Shown here: piece by piece, positions 1-12,300 of the stretch
How positions within the stretch are numbered: position 1 is the stretch's first letter
Layout: each line of letters starts with the position of its first letter
Assembly (NCBI GenBank): GCA_963281255.1
Contig: OY725491.1
Coordinates: 124,001 to 188,000, forward strand
Length of the DNA: 64,000 nt
Reading direction: 5' to 3'
Source of the DNA: Aphrocallistes beatrix
Taxonomy: Eukaryota > Porifera > Hexactinellida > Sceptrulophora > Aphrocallistidae
Position numbers and translations under genes: made by a program
Notes under the pieces: model-generated
Seen by the model: only the letters and a program-made list of their open reading frames with translations
Told to the model about the DNA's origin: nothing
The model's database searches: none

Positions 1-3000
1 ACGATATTCTGATTCTCCTACGCACTCAGTCAGACGCTCTGTTGTCATACAAGGAGTTCGCTGGAATGTTGAAGGGTGTGAGGGGGGCGAGTTTGAAGGA
101 GGTGTTGTCTTCTCTTAGAGAGCAGGCACTGTGTCTGCATGAGTACCACATGGAATGCTTCAGAGAGGTGTGAAAATATACTATAGCTATTTTTAGATGT
201 AATTAATTCGTAGGAAATACTTTAATTTGTATATTGAAACTTTTACGAGTTGGTTGTAGGTTAGGTTAGACAATAGTGTGGATTACATGTGTAGAATCAG
301 ATAGAACTCCTTAGTTACAGGAGTGATTGTAAGGAATGAATTGAGATATCCAACACACAATTCTATTATTACAAAACATCGAATTATCGATGTTTATTTC
401 TGTTGATTTAACTGAAATCAAAGTAAACAAAGTTATAGAATAGAATGCAAACGCAAATAGACAAAACTTCAATGATTTCAATTTTCTAATTAGTGTCGTT
501 TCTTGGATCTATATTTACCATTTATTAGTTCCAGTTTGGTGTGAATAGGAACTATCAGTCAGCTGTGCTAATTTTAGTATCATTCCAAGGAGTCACACTT
601 CAACCGTGTGAAGACCAGCTTCCTTCCTCTCCAGCTGTTCTTCAGGATTTGTTCTAAAATTAACTTGACAGCTCCGGACTCCATAAAACAGCTGATTCAC
701 ATCCACACAGACGACCCTCTAGTGTACAACCTCCCCACGATAGAAGACACAATCCTGTCTTCACACCCAATCAACAGAAACCCTGTCCTGCCAGTTCCAA
801 ATGGAACTATGCAGCCACCACGCGTACGTGTTAGTGAATAGATCTATTTATAGAATAGGTGTGAGATATCGCGATTTTTCCAAGTGTAAAGGATTCCTGT
901 ATATATTTCAAACATAATTCAATCCCGATGGATTAGTCAATTCCAATCTTGGGTCATTGTCAAATTCTTAAATTAAAGTTCTATTTATAGGAAAGTATGT
1001 ACAAGCCACTTCCCATGCCACAAAACCACTTCACACTCCCACAGAGACACAGACCACCTGTTCCCTACCTCGACCACAACAAAAACAACTATTTACAGAG
1101 AAACCAACAAATCAACATTCCACAGAACTTCACACCTCGTTATCCTCATTTTGGTAACAACACTCAGCCACAGTTTAGAAGCACAGAAATGATTGGTCAG
1201 TCGACTGAAGCGTCTAAGGAACAGGAAATGGAAACTTGGGATCCAGTTGTCACCAACCTCTCTGAGACCCTGTACAAGCACCCCTTACCACGAGGTGAGA
1301 ACAGCTAGTAAACAATAACAACAACAACAACATTATATTCCAGTTTCTTCATCATTTGCAAATAAACAAGTTTTAAAGAGTGATACTATTTTTAGGTTGT
1401 CTATCCGAGAAACCGATGAATGAGAACGGCGTCAGCATTCCAGAGGAGGGTAGTGGTAGTCAGGAGCCTGTGACACCTGACACCCCGAGCATTGAGACAC
1501 TTGGGTCCGTTAGCACCTCCAGTCCGTGTCCCAACTCTCCCACTCCCATCGAAGCAATGGACACTAACGGTATATATAAATAGAACAGGAATTCCGTTAT
1601 AATTATAGAACAGGAATCCCCGTCTAAATATAGAATAGGTTCCATTACCCAGACGACAATGGTAAATGTTGCTACACTATATTATTCCGCTATATCTGAT
1701 TGGTTCACTTTATGCTTTTTGGTTCTAAAGTAGGACATAACCTGTGCCACACACGACACATTTGTAACTGACACATTAGTAAACAGCTGTAAGTACTCAT
1801 ATAATAACCATGATAGCCAACTCCTTATAAGGAGAGTGATAGCAACACTGAATTCTAGTATAGGAGTGAAGCGAAACAATTAGCTGCAACATTCCGCTAT
1901 TTCGTTACTGTAATATTCATGTGTATAGATCTTCCAAAGTAATTAGAGTATTGTAGGTAGGTGTTGAAATGACATTTATGTGGTTTCATCTTAACGCGCC
2001 AATCAGCAAATAATGCGCGCCATCTAGTGAATAGGAATATAACAGTTAACATCATCAATCTATTTATATAACAGGATGTTCTATATTTAGAACTTCAGCC
2101 GGATGCCCGTATCTTACACCTCCCAGATGGACAGGACATCTTGCTGATAATGAGGGACAACGTGCCACACATAGCAACACCTCTCCTCTACATCGTCTTC
2201 CCGCAGCTTAAGCGGAACCAGATCGACTACACCAAGTCAGTTGTAAACAAAATAGTAAACAAAGTCGTAAACATACTAGCAAACAAAGTTGTAAACAAAA
2301 TAGTAAACAAAGTTGTAAACATACTAGTAAACAAAATAGTAAACAAAGTTGAAACAAATTGTAGAAATATATTGTTATGATTTTGTTTCCTTTGCATTGT
2401 TTGTCAACAATGCAAAGTTAGGAATTATTTCACAATAAAACTAGCTAAGTTTGATGAAATTCCAGCATTTATGGAACAGTAGAGATCTCATTTAAATCTT
2501 GAAATGCACTTGTATTTAAAGGTGTGAAAATATACATATATTTATGTATACCTATAAATACTAAAGTGTTGAAACCTAAGTTGACTAATTCATGAATTAT
2601 CAATGAATTACTCAACATTTGAAACTAAAACAATGAAAAAAATATTTGATATTTCGCTTAGTAACTGAGGAATGTTGGAGGTATATAACATGAGCAACCT
2701 TTTAACCACTTTTGGGCATAGAATCTGCACTAATGTTTGAGATTTTGAATGATTCATACATAATTCTTCATCATCTTTCAATGAATTAGTCGACTTAGAT
2801 TGAAACTTCGGTCTTACAATTGCTATTGGATAAAAGTGTCCGCATCAGTGTTCTCTGTTCTAAATTTAGTACACAAATAGGAACCGGCAGGACCTGAACT
2901 TGCACCCTCAGCCGAGCACTCAGCCTGAAGTGAAGGTGTTAAGGGACCACGGGATGGTGGGGAGGAAGACGTTCCGCTGTCTGCTCTTCAGTCTCAGCGA

Positions 3001-6000
3001 CGTTGCCAAGATGGTGCAGAGGGTGGACGTCCCCATTCCGGAGTGTGTCCTGAAGGTGTTGGAGGGACAGGTGAGTTGTGACACCTGTTTTCAACCAATA
3101 GGATTATCCTGACCAGACAGGAATCTCTCAAATTATCCAGATTTCAGTTAGAATAGTCACATACAGGGCGTAGCCAATGGTTAGGTTTCAAACTGGCCAC
3201 TTTTGACAAATTTAGCCTCAAAAAGGACCATTCTGTACGGTCGGACTAGTTTCAACCGCACCACTTAACACCTATGGCCTTGACATATGAATGCCATATA
3301 AGGAATGTATATAATATATAGTACCATGGTCATGTTTGTACACAATACAGGTAAACATCTAAATAGAACATACCAATTCTCCCAGTTGGCATCTCCAATT
3401 GTCTCTGGGATTATCTGTGTACAATTCTACATTAAACTTCTGACTCATTCAAACGGGAATTCTGTGACATCAAAAAATCTTTTTCAACTGAATCCTGTAA
3501 TCACTTTTCAAACCTTGCCTTATAAGGAAGTGATTAAAATAACTCTATTCTAAATTTAGATCCCAGAAGAAAGAGCTTCGATAGAGTTTCCGGTCAAACT
3601 CGGAAATGGATTCATCAACAAACCTGTCGGGAACCCAGACAAACAAAAACACAAACAAACAGCTGCAGCTGAATCCGCGAAAGATCCCAGCGCGATATTT
3701 GATTGGTCGCAGGAAGAGGAGAATGATACTAAATATAGCGACGAAGTTAACATTGTGAATGAGCTTACAAGGAGAGAGGTGAGAAATATTAATATCTTAT
3801 ATGCATACTGAATTTATCACACCTTGTGGAGGCAGAATATTGTGAATAGGAACGACAATAATATTTACAGACAAACAAACTCAATGATATTATCCATGAG
3901 TGTTTATTTGTTTATCTAAACAGATTATAACACCTCTGAATTCTTCACAAGAATCTTCTAACAGCTCCACCCAAGTAGACGGCCTCACTATAGACTCAGT
4001 TGTCCTATCAAATGTGAGTATTTAAGAACTTCACACCTATGTATGTTACTTAAAATAGCCTCGATTATCCTAACACCTCTGAGGAGAATTAAGATTAGTA
4101 TATACTCCTGTAACAACGATCAAATATTTAATTTGGAGTTTGTTAAAGAAAAAAAGTGTTTTTAAGTTATGGTAGTTCACTGTTATTATCTGAGTTTCAC
4201 GTTTTTGAGATTTTGTTGTTTACAAAACAGTTTTTACAAACAATCATCAACGAATGTTTTATTGCAATATTATACATGTTAGAATAGAGAAATATTTCCA
4301 GTACCGAGATAGTCTATTGAATCAAATTCAATTCTATATTTTGACAAACAAATAAACAAATGAACAAAGAAAAAACAAACAAAACACTACACACTTGATT
4401 AGCGAATTTCACAATTAAGCAATTTCGTAAACAAATAACAAGAATATCACAAACAAATGACAGGAATCAACAAACTATCTGATTAACATAAACATCAATA
4501 TCACAAACAAAAATAAACATATAAACAATCTGACTTATCAGTAGAACTGTTCCTTATTAATAACCCTATGTTGCCGTGGAATGTTGAATTGAAAGTGAAC
4601 TGAAATTGAAAATGAAAGTGGGGTCATTTCTATTTATACCTTTGACCCACGTCTATTAATTCTGTTCTCTCAGGCAGACATGTCCCGACTCCCCAAGTTC
4701 GTGGATCTGCCCGCGGACCTCCCAGAAGGCCTGGAGGAATTGGGCGCGGAATTCTACTCAGCGTCGGAGGGTCAGTTCTACTCCGCGCTCACGGAGGAGA
4801 TGGGCAGAGTGGCTCTGCTGGCGCTCTCCTTCAAGGGGTTCATGATCTGTCTCAAGGAGCTCTACCTCAAGTACCTATGTCAGGTAGGGAACAGACACAC
4901 CATGAAGTTCAAGATGAGAAAGTTAGTTCCACTTATAGTTCCGATTTAGTATAAAGCGGAGATAGTGTTGTTATTGTTGTTGTTGTTGTTGTTGTGCTAT
5001 TATTAGCACTTAAACTTGCTGTTACAAACCCACAAAACAACAAATGTTGCAAAGGAGCGATTGACATAAACAACTGACCTGAAATTATTTTCGTATTCTA
5101 ACAAACAACCAATCCTCTCTTCTCTGATGTCACTATTGTATGAGACACAATTCTATATTTAGACTTGGCATCACGAGTATAAAGGCCACTTCTTGGCAGC
5201 GACACAAACTGGTGGACTTGAAAGCCCTCCCCAACCTCTGTTCCATCTGTGGACTCATCAGTCTCCAAGAAGCTAAGCGACTATGTCAGTCCTACAAACT
5301 GAAGAGTTTCCCTGCAACTCTTGATAGGCTGATCTCTCTGACGGACAAGAAGAGTAGGAATGAACTGCAGCTGTCCGTGTCCATCCCTCTCTGCAAGCTG
5401 GGAAACAAACCGGAACCACCGACGGGAAGTTCCGGTAAGTTGGCTAGAGTGGTTAGCTTGTTTACTTTAGAGATATGTTGTAAACAAAACAAATACCGTA
5501 AACTGGGGCGACCTAAGAGGTGACTTTGTGCCACAATTGCAATTTTAATAAAATATACTCAAACTTAGAAATATTACGGTTTAAATACGTTTGGATATAT
5601 TGAGAGTTTCATTCAACATATTATCAATGTTATTACATTGATTCACAAGTTTGAGTTTATTTTATTAAAACTGCTATTGTGGGACAAAGTCACCTCTTAG
5701 GGCCAAAGTCGCCCCAGTTTACGGTATTGTGACACTGAAAAGCTCTCGCATGCGCTAAAAATAAACTCTCTATGGCGCCATTTTCCGCCATGTAGAGTGG
5801 TGGTGAAGAGGAGTGGCACACGGATTAGAGACACTTTCTAATATTAGCACTATTGAGAGTTGTAGAGGTGTTGCTGTCTCTGTTGTGTTGAGATGTGTGT
5901 TGAAATCTGATCTATTTTTAGCCGAACTAAGCGTGAGAATCGAGTTTTCAAGTGGTGAGGATAGTGACACCGCTGAAACGCTTGTAAACCACTCGGAAGA

Positions 6001-7364
6001 AGGTGTGAAAAAAGTGTCGCTTCTAAATGGCAAGAAGAAAACTAACGAGGTTGGATTTTGCGTAATGTTAACATTTATCTGTTCTTCCAGTATTATGGAA
6101 TTCTGACCAATAGAAATGCAGCATTCTGAAATCTCATCTCACCACCCAACCACTCAACAACCTCGCCACTCCCACACGCACGCCAAAACCTAGCAAATCC
6201 TTGCTTAACAACGCAATCGCAACAAAGAAATGCAAGGAATGTGGTCTAGTCCAGTCCAGATTTGCAAAGAAATGTTCTCAGTGCCACGCATACCTCCAAG
6301 GATCTCCTTGCCCCAAATGCCAGCGTCTAAATATAGCCTACTACTCCCACTGCTACTCCTGCTTCACCAAGCTGGATAAAAATAGAATCGATGACGTCAT
6401 TAATAAGCCACGAGGGTGAGTTGTGTTATTGGACCAGGGATGCATGGAATTCACTCGGTTCTGTTGGGCTAAATATAGTATTCATTTCATACTTGCCAAC
6501 TGTTCCGTTTTTGGCGGAAATTCCCGCTTTTTCGAACATATGTTGAAAGGGTATGGTGGAAATAGTTCGACTTTCCAAAAAAGGAAATAGTTCACATGAA
6601 AACCACCATTAATCCTAATGATAAAAAGTCGAACTATTTCCTAAATCTGCAATTCGAACTATTTCCTTTTTCGAAAAGTCGAACCATTTCTGCCTTACCG
6701 TTGAAAGTAATGTCCCACAAAAACGTTCCGAAAAGTGGAATTGTCCCGGTATGTATGTTATATAGATAAATGCAATGTAAACACAAACAAACATTCAGAT
6801 CTCCTTAGATACAAGTAGAAGGAAAGGAATGCTGAAAGAAATGGCACTACTAGCCAATCAATTTATAACTTTTACAGATACTTTGTATTAGGCGGACTCC
6901 CAAGAAGAAATTAGGTATCATGCAGAGCTCGTTGGTTACAGTTCCCATTCCAGCGTGCAAAACGGTAACTACGGCGTCATCCTGCCATCTATCCTGCATT
7001 CGGTGCGGCAAGATCAGATCCACCGGCAAGTTCAACTGTCTGAGATGTGGAACTGTCTTCAACGTCAGTTCCAGTCCTAAAAATAGCTCGGATACCAAGG
7101 AATGCGTTGCTATGGAGCTGAAGGAAATATGCACTTCTAATCCAGGTGCGTGTGCGATTTCAGAATTCTATTATTAGGAACCAACTTATGGGAGTTCTAT
7201 TTATAGATATGAAGCTGATTTTGGATATCTTCGAGTGTTTGAAGGAATTGGATTTGATTTCGGCGCTCATTCCACTGATCCAGCGAATCAGAATCGAGAC
7301 AAACGAGTCTCTGCAAACTCAAGAGCAGCTCTTGATTGGTCAGTTCAGGCCTCCACAGGATTAG
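1..7364 (+). CDS. Zinc-ribbon protein, 5'-truncated, 14 exons
   Basis: Exons: <1-167, 635-823, 991-1294, 1396-1569, 2091-2235, 2881-3070, 3560-3778, 3924-4013, 4674-4883, 5200-5434 (acceptor 5185 also possible), 5922-6049, 6114-6415, 6892-7145, 7207-7364. From base 3 the joins give 920 codons in one open frame ending in TAG, with matching phase at every junction. I do not recognise the family. The middle is low-complexity (Pro/Ser/Thr/Asn). The C-terminal third carries clustered CxxC knuckles: LCSIC (exon 10), CKEC, CSQC, CPKC and CYSC (exon 12), and CIRC with CLRC (exon 13), like tandem zinc ribbons. A helical tail follows. AATAAA lies at 7385-7390. Zinc binding is inferred from cysteine spacing; the function is unknown. 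The start codon lies upstream of the window. Confidence 0.8.
2238..2360 (+). repeat. Short tandem repeat in intron
   Basis: Repeated units of roughly 15 bases of the type GTAAACAAAGTTGTAAAC lie directly after the exon ending at 2235. They read as a repetitive VVNKIVNK peptide, but the splice phase of the flanking exons (2235 to 2881) shows they are intronic. Confidence 0.75.
4565..4651 (+). repeat. Dispersed repeat fragment (pair with 45751-45815)
   Basis: This stretch, just upstream of the exon starting at 4674, shares about 60 bases with the complement of 45751-45815, including an exact core beginning AAGTGGGGTCATTTCTATTT. I see no terminal inverted repeats, so the element type is unknown. 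Confidence 0.6.
5492..5728. mobile_element. MITE with 40-50 bp inverted ends
   Basis: The left end AATACCGTAAACTGGGGCGA is mirrored by the complement at the right end (about 5680-5728), and both continue into an AAGAGGTGACTTTGT block. The 237-bp element fills most of the intron between exons 5200-5434 and 5922-6049. No transposase is present and the target duplication is unclear. Confidence 0.85.
6488..6765. mobile_element. Dispersed 'ACTTGCCAACTG' element, interrupted
   Basis: One of at least five copies of a repeat rich in GTCCCGC that starts ACTTGCCAACTG (others near 13520, 14974, 19453 and 23338). It lies in the intron 6416-6891 and is split by the insertion at 6550-6699. Confidence 0.65.
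6550..6699. mobile_element. 150-bp hAT-type MITE with 8-bp duplication
   Basis: The left end GGTATGGTGGAAATAGTTCG and the complement of the right end (GGTAAGGCAGAAATGGTTCG) form imperfect inverted repeats. The 8-bp duplication GTTGAAAG lies at 6542-6549 and 6700-6707. The related copy near 15005 has the uninterrupted TTTTGAAAGTAATGTCCC, which is the empty site. Confidence 0.88.
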
Positions 7365-7410
7365 TTGAACCTTAAATATCTTATAATAAAGATGAGTAAT
7401 TATGATAAGA

Positions 7411-7775
7411 CAGGCGTGTCAAACTGGTGGCCCGCAGGTTGCTCAGAGGTGGCCTGCCAGCTAGTTGCGAAAAAATATTATACAGTAGAACTCGGTTAGT
7501 ACGTACCCCTCCGGGAAGCGGAAAAAAGTACGTATTATCCGTAAGTACGTACTAACCGAGTTGATATTACATAGGAATCTATATAATAAATGAATTTTGG
7601 TTCAGAGAAATGAGTACGTACTAAGCCGAAGTACGTCTTATCCCGAGTACGTACTAACCGAGTTCTACTATAATTGAATGAATCAGAGTTAAAATTTATT
7701 CGTTTCTATCATGGCCCGGGGAAGAGCTGGGGCTATGAAATTGGCCCACTATCCGATTAGAGTTTGACACACCGG
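7411..7775. mobile_element. hAT-type MITE, host of a nested insertion
   Basis: The left end CAGGCGTGTCAAACT matches the complement of the right end CCGGTGTGTCAAACT. The direct repeat GATAAGA flanks it at 7404-7410 and 7776-7782. Termini containing GTGTCAAACT plus GGCCCGC are typical of hAT non-autonomous elements. It is interrupted by 7483-7670 and lies just beyond the zinc-ribbon gene. Confidence 0.82.
7483..7670. mobile_element. Pogo/Tigger-type MITE nested in hAT MITE
   Basis: The inverted ends CAGTAGAACTCGGTTAGTAC and complement are flanked by TA (7481-7482 and 7671-7672). CAGT ends on TA are the pogo/Tigger hallmark. There is no coding capacity at 188 bp. It is younger than the surrounding hAT element. 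Confidence 0.88.
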
Positions 7776-8019
7776 GATAAGAAATGCTGGAGAGTGGAAA
7801 TTTGGATATTTGAAATAAACAACGAATACGTTCATCGATTTATTTGTAAAAATAAATTTTACTTGAGAACCAGCCACAAATATCAGTTTTTTGTTGTTGA
7901 TTTAAGGGTTTAAACGGACACAAAGTGTCCCTTAGTGGCACAGTGCAAGCATTACAACGAATTTAGGTGTAATGAGCTGTGTTTAATTAATTATGATTAG
8001 TTGAATGAAATACTGCTGG

Positions 8020-8400
8020 CAGGGTATTATACAGCCCTCCAGAGATACGCTCCTAATCTCAAACCCCTAATTTTTCATACGCCTAAATCGATAAATATAT
8101 TATAAGCAAGGTTGCAACCGAATAGTTGATATTCGGTTGAAAACCAAATAATTTGGTTGTAACAGAATAACTTGGTTAACCAAATAATTTGCCTGCTTTC
8201 CTGTAAATGTTTATATAATATATAAACACTTATGCAAAATACTATAACCAAATATTATTCGGTTAAATTGGTATTTGGTTGCAGCGGTTTCAACCTTGAT
8301 TATAAGGTAAATTGGGTATAATTCTGGATTTTCACGCTCCTAAACACTTTGAGGCTTAAAATCATAGCCTAAAGGAGCGTCTCGCGCTCCTAGATAATAC
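8020..8400. repeat. Dispersed repeat, second copy at 40762-40960
   Basis: It holds blocks such as AGGGCTGTAT (complement), ATACGCCTAAATCGATAAA and CACGCTCCTAAAC, which recur in opposite orientation at 40762-40960. It is interrupted by the hAT element at 8107-8298. Confidence 0.75.
8107..8298. mobile_element. 192-bp hAT-type MITE
   Basis: The ends CAAGGTTGCAACCG and the complement of CGGTTTCAACCTTG are inverted. The exact 8-bp duplication ATTATAAG flanks the element at 8099-8106 and 8299-8306. It sits inside the dispersed repeat whose other copy (40762-40960) lacks it. Confidence 0.92.
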
Positions 8401-8431
8401 CTAGACTTCTGGTGAATATGTTTATTTTTAG

Positions 8432-8679
8432 AACTTGAGAATCGTAAATCAGACACTCTGACACTCTTGACACCTCAGACAAATGACAAAGAGAAACTGG
8501 GACTGAAACTAACCAAACTGAACGAGCAATGGAAGGCTGCTACGGAGGAGTTGGAGCTCGTAAACAAAAACAAACAAACAAACAGGATGATATTAATGGA
8601 CAGAGAAAGGAAATTAATTGAAAAGCAGAAATGCGTCGAGGACTGTGAAAAATTCATGGAAATGTTACAGAAAAGTTAA
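8432..8679 (+). CDS. Coiled-coil terminal exon (possible alternative 3' exon)
   Basis: After the acceptor TTTATTTTTAG an open frame of about 82 codons runs to TAA at 8677-8679. It is charged and heptad-like, rich in Lys, Glu and Leu, and contains repeated NK and QT residues. The acceptor needs a phase-1 donor. The exon ending at 7145 in the upstream gene is phase 1, so it could join here in place of 7207-7364. It could instead be the last exon of another gene. Several AATAAA-like signals lie near 8900-8930. I do not recognise the protein. Confidence 0.5.
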
Positions 8680-9310
8680 TGTGAATCATCACTTATGCGA
8701 ACCCGCATTTTTAACCTGTTTACCTATCATCTGTTGTTTACAAATATGAATATTTAGTGTTGCGATTTGTGTATATCGATTTTGTGATTTGAATAGGATC
8801 CGATTGCTTGATTGATTTTGTTGAAAACGATTTGATTGGTCGGCTTAGGAAATTATAAAAAGTTGAATTATGAAGTGTGATTAATATAGTACATCTTCCA
8901 AAAATAAACCAAAATAAATAAAAACAATCCTTCGGAAAGAATGGCCATCATTTGATTGAGTGTTTGACTAGCTGTTTGACTGTTTGACTGTTCAGCTTAT
9001 AAGTGTAGAAAGAACTTTAACCCATTTCTTGGTCTCATCTAAATATAGAATGACAGTGGTATAAATAGATCTCTTCTGATAGAAATGAATTGTTTGGTAA
9101 GAATGTGATTAACTAGGAAGTAAACAAATTGTTTGTGTTTACAAAGCACTCTACTGAATTCATAAACAAGTTTCAATGCGTCTTCGAGACGATAAGAGTA
9201 AACACAAATAATAAATAACAACAATAATATGAGTATTACCTCATATGGAATTGTGACTAAAATAGTAATCTATATTTCTAAATTTATCCTAGAACAAGAG
9301 TGAATCTCAC
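8680..9310. other. Intergenic, no gene recognised
   Basis: AT-rich DNA with AATAAA-like signals near 8901-8925. The minus-strand gene downstream must end here or leftwards, since its exon at 9311-9386 ends in phase 1, but I could not place its last exon with confidence. Confidence 0.5.
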
Positions 9311-12300
9311 CAATAGAGTTGGAGGAGAAGACGTAGGACTTCATTGTAGTGACCAATGAGAACGCCAGCTGTGACTCCAGTCCTTCCTATCAGTAAACAA
9401 GTAAATAAACAGTAAACAACAACACCAATTGGCGATACGTAGTTATGTCAACAAACAAACAAACAAACAAACAAACAAACAAACAAACAAACAAACAAAC
9501 AACAAACAAACAAACAAACAGACGAACAAACACACACTAAAATAATCAAATAATCAAACTTACGAGAATGAAAGTGTTGACATCTCTGAAATTTGTTGTG
9601 GGAACTGTCAACCAAGGTCTATCCTCCTAAACATTCTCATCATAAACAACAAACAAACAAACAAACAAACAAACAAACAAACAAACAAACAAACAAACAA
9701 ACAAACAAACAAACAAACAAACAAACAAACACACAAAGTGTTTACGAGGTGTTTACCTTTGATTGGTATAGTTTGAGTGTAAACAAATCGAGAATCGCGA
9801 ACCATTGAGACCACTCAGAACTAGAGGTGACAAAAAATGTAAATACAAAAAAAATATATATATAAACTAGTTTGTTACTATAAATATCTCACGTTTTAGG
9901 GTTCTGTTTCCAAATATAGCCTTGAAACACCACATCCTAGAGGTGTGAAACTGATTATACATTTGAATCACGTGCATTCTTAGTGCAGGAAGTTAGACAA
10001 CTAGCTCGACACTTCTATGCCACCTGTGCCACTTTTATGTCAGTCATCGTATGCCAGTTAGTGAGGCGCTAATTAAGAAATCAATGAGTGACATTCCGAG
10101 CAGATTAGAAGTTCTATAATTAGAGTAAGGTTTGATTACGCATCCTCCAATCAAGTCTAATACACAGCTATTTATAGTAACAAATTGTGCACAGAAACTT
10201 CCATTTTATCTGTTCTGACCAGTGAAAATTCCGCTTTTTTTGCATTGTAGCTGTTTTGAAAATAAATTCAGACTCAACCAATCATTCCAAGAGATGAAGG
10301 CTATGTGGAGTCTATATTTAGAATTCTAAAATTACCTCGGCAGTTTGCTTGAGTCTAGGTTTGGGTTTAGGCGGGAGATTTGGGCGGGGATTCTGGTGCA
10401 GGAAGCTCTTGGGCAGTGTGATAGGTGTGAACTTATACTTGTTCGTATTCGTGTCTATGTTGTCACCAATGGAATGGCTGAGTTCTGCATTTCTGTCTGT
10501 GGCCGTTGTGGCTGGAGGTTTAGTGTTGTTCGTTGGTTTGTACGTCTTGTGCGCTGTACTGAAAATGTTGTTGATCTTGAACTAAAAACACAAACAATAA
10601 CAGCTGTGTAAACATTTTCTCAGTCATACAATACATTCCATAGACACAACCTTGCAGTTTGATTGGGTGGGAGTGTTTTCTTTCTGAGCCACAATAATAC
10701 CAGAATCTCCTTGACTACGCGAACGGGAAGTTGGAATGCTGATATCAAGTTTTTCTTTAGTATCTGAAACATGTGAAGAGGTAAAAGCAGAAATTCATTG
10801 GTCAGTCTAAAAGCGGGCATTTTGAATTTGATAAAATATTTTTGTCTTTCTAAGTTTACCCGCCAAATTTAGTTAGGTGCCTGTATCATAAAAGTAGCGC
10901 CAAATATGAGAAGAGCACATACCTGTGTTGCTAGGCTGTATATGCCTATTGAACATGATGGGGTTGTTAGGGTGAAAGGCGTGGAATGTTGGCTTGAGCG
11001 AGGATGGCGGAGGTGGTGGCGGTTTGTCGGGTCGAAGGGCACGATTTGGCGCCCGAAATGAGTGGGACCTCCCAAGCAGGTTGCAGTGCATCGGAGCTGT
11101 CCCAATCTCCATGGTTAAACACTCAGTCGAACCATGGATGCTCTTGCGTGCCAATCGCACATCTGCGTTGTTATGGTAGCGCTGTGGAGTGATTGGAATG
11201 TTCTTGGTGTGAGGTGGCACAGGAGGGGCAGAAAGTGGCTTAGGACGGATTGGAGGAGGATTCCGATTGGGTGTTGTTTCACGTGGGATTGAAACCAGAG
11301 CTTTGTGAGGTGTCAAGTCAACTTGTGGCCTCCTCGACACTTCACACCTCTCCTCGTAAGGCGAGATTAAATTCTCTAAACTGTGAGTGGGTGTCATCGG
11401 AACTTTGTTATATTTAGGTTCCAAAGTCCTTCTTCTGTTGTCAGGTTGTCGCAGCGTAGGTGAGTCATTAGGATAAAACAGCTGATCTGAGTTATTTTTA
11501 GGAACACAAATATCTTGAAAAGACGGAGAATTGTGGAGAGATTTGCGTTGAGATTTCGGTAGAACTTTGGCGTATAAATTCGCGCTATTCTTAGAATCAT
11601 TCAGATCAATGTCTTCGCTCGAGCATGATCTAACCTTAGAATACACAGTCTTCGAACCATGGATGTTGAGGTATCTGTTGCTATTATTAGTATCCATATC
11701 TTCCAAAGTACCAAATTTAGACTTCACATTAGTGAAATCCAATTCTGCGTAAGAAGGTAGCTCTCGCATATCTTTGTCGGTGGAACTGTGGCGCCTTAAA
11801 AGTGGCAGTTTTATGTCTGCATAGTTAGTGCGGGCGAAATTTTCCTGTCTGATTCTGTCTGAGTGATTTGATTGGCTGAAATCTAGGAAAAGGTATGTCC
11901 CCTCTGTTCCGTGCATCTCCTTCGTCCCTCTGATATCCGAGTAAGTGGATTGGTTGAAAAAAGAAGAATGGATTTCCTAAAATAAGATATTTTCAGATAA
12001 TTCAGTTTGAATGAAGTCTTGACTTTTCTAGTAAAAATTGAATTAAGAATGGTGAACCTATTTCAGTACATCTGCCACTAGGCAGGACACAATGCCATTT
12101 AAATATACAGTCGACTCCGCTTAATAGGGTCACATCGGTCAGAGGACATTTTGCCCCGATTAAGCGGAGAACCCTATTAACCGAAAATATTTATTAGTTT
12201 CTATGTGTGAGCTATTCCGGTCCTGCTAAAAGTGGCCCTATTAAACGGAGTCGACTGTATCTAGAAATGGGCTGGGGGGAACATTCTAGATATGACCTTC

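Noticed and set aside
2141..2380. Peptide with VVNKIVNK repeats
   Set aside because: Only the part to 2235 is exon; the repeat is a short tandem DNA repeat after the donor.
9451..9731. Regularly spaced repeats resembling a CRISPR array
   Set aside because: Plain tetranucleotide microsatellites without unique spacers, in a eukaryotic intron.
9593..9814. 71- and 68-codon frames on both strands
   Set aside because: They are the (AAAC)n microsatellite.
10345..10611. Hydrophobic plus-strand frames of 88 and 78 codons
   Set aside because: They are antisense to a minus-strand exon (10336-10581) that splices in phase on both sides.
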